From Leptospirillum sp. (GTDB taxonomy: Bacteria > Nitrospirota > Leptospirillia > Leptospirillales > Leptospirillaceae), in the NCBI GenBank assembly GCA_027343785.1, contig DAHWKF010000041.1:1-6146 (forward strand): 6,146 bases of DNA, read 5' to 3'. The translations under genes and the position numbers were made by a program. The first letter of the stretch is position 1. The number at the start of each line of letters is the position of its first letter. This document shows positions 6,142-6,146 of this stretch, in pieces. The notes beneath the pieces are model-generated. The model saw only the letters and a program-made list of their open reading frames with translations, was not told the origin of the DNA and made no database searches.

Positions 6142-6146
6142 GGATA

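Larger units (their letters stand above)
5614..6146 (+). mobile_element. Group II intron, 5' ribozyme portion (domains I-III), runs off the right edge
   Basis: Self-splicing retroelement read on the plus strand. It opens with GTGCGAC, matching the conserved 5' end GUGYG. Domain I (5630-6020) is closed by an 11-bp stem between TTCGTCAGAAA and TTTCTGACGGG (two G-U pairs). A hairpin with CCCGAAA/TTTCGGG extended by TCGC/GCGA (6038-6070) is the likely domain II. Domain III (6081-6141) is closed by an 11-bp stem of GAGCCGTTACG with CGTAGCGGCTC (one G-U pair). Inside it GGAGGACGGAGCAAG resembles the conserved domain III motif GGAAGGACGGAACAAG that I recall from the Oceanobacillus intron. The exact EBS1-IBS1 match fixes the left boundary at 5613/5614. 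Domain IV, with any reverse transcriptase/maturase gene, and domains V-VI lie to the right. Domain I of about 390 nt seems long for class C; I leave the class open. No open frame within it looks real. Confidence 0.9.

Overview
The window reads as a piece of a Gram-negative chromosome: it carries an RND tripartite efflux system with a TolC-like outer-membrane channel, an outer-membrane beta-barrel protein and a DUF374-type acyltransferase. Base composition is moderately GC-rich, Shine-Dalgarno sites are purine-rich, and GTG and TTG starts appear. Nothing fixes the genus. A Nitrospirota acidophile such as Leptospirillum is a gut-level guess, not a demonstrated assignment.

All protein genes lie on the minus strand and read right to left. 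From about 4453 down to 1 there is what looks like a single transcription unit: promoter with TetR-type operator (4429-4477), outer-membrane beta-barrel protein (4374-3643), TetR-family regulator (3614-2889), TolC-family channel (2892-1450), periplasmic adaptor (1457-327) and the first 104 codons of the RND pump (314 to the left edge, continuing outside). Gaps are 28 bp, -4 bp, -8 bp and 12 bp. A 9-bp perfect inverted repeat abuts the predicted -10 element of the first gene, so the regulator encoded second in the unit probably represses the whole unit, itself included. The pump substrate cannot be told from the sequence.

Upstream, on the same strand, is a separate gene for a DUF374 lysophospholipid/lipid A-type acyltransferase (5349-4579, TTG start) with its own candidate promoter. 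A weak terminator-like hairpin separates it from the efflux unit.

The right end (5614-6146) is the 5' ribozyme part of a group II intron on the plus strand. It begins with GTGCGAC. It has an 11-bp stem closing domain I, a hairpin loop whose TCACCT is the exact complement of the six exon bases before the intron (EBS1/IBS1), a domain II-like hairpin and an 11-bp stem closing domain III. Domain IV, where a reverse transcriptase/maturase would be encoded, starts at the window edge, so no intron protein is visible. The intron sits in intergenic DNA directly after two overlapping, mutually exclusive hairpins.
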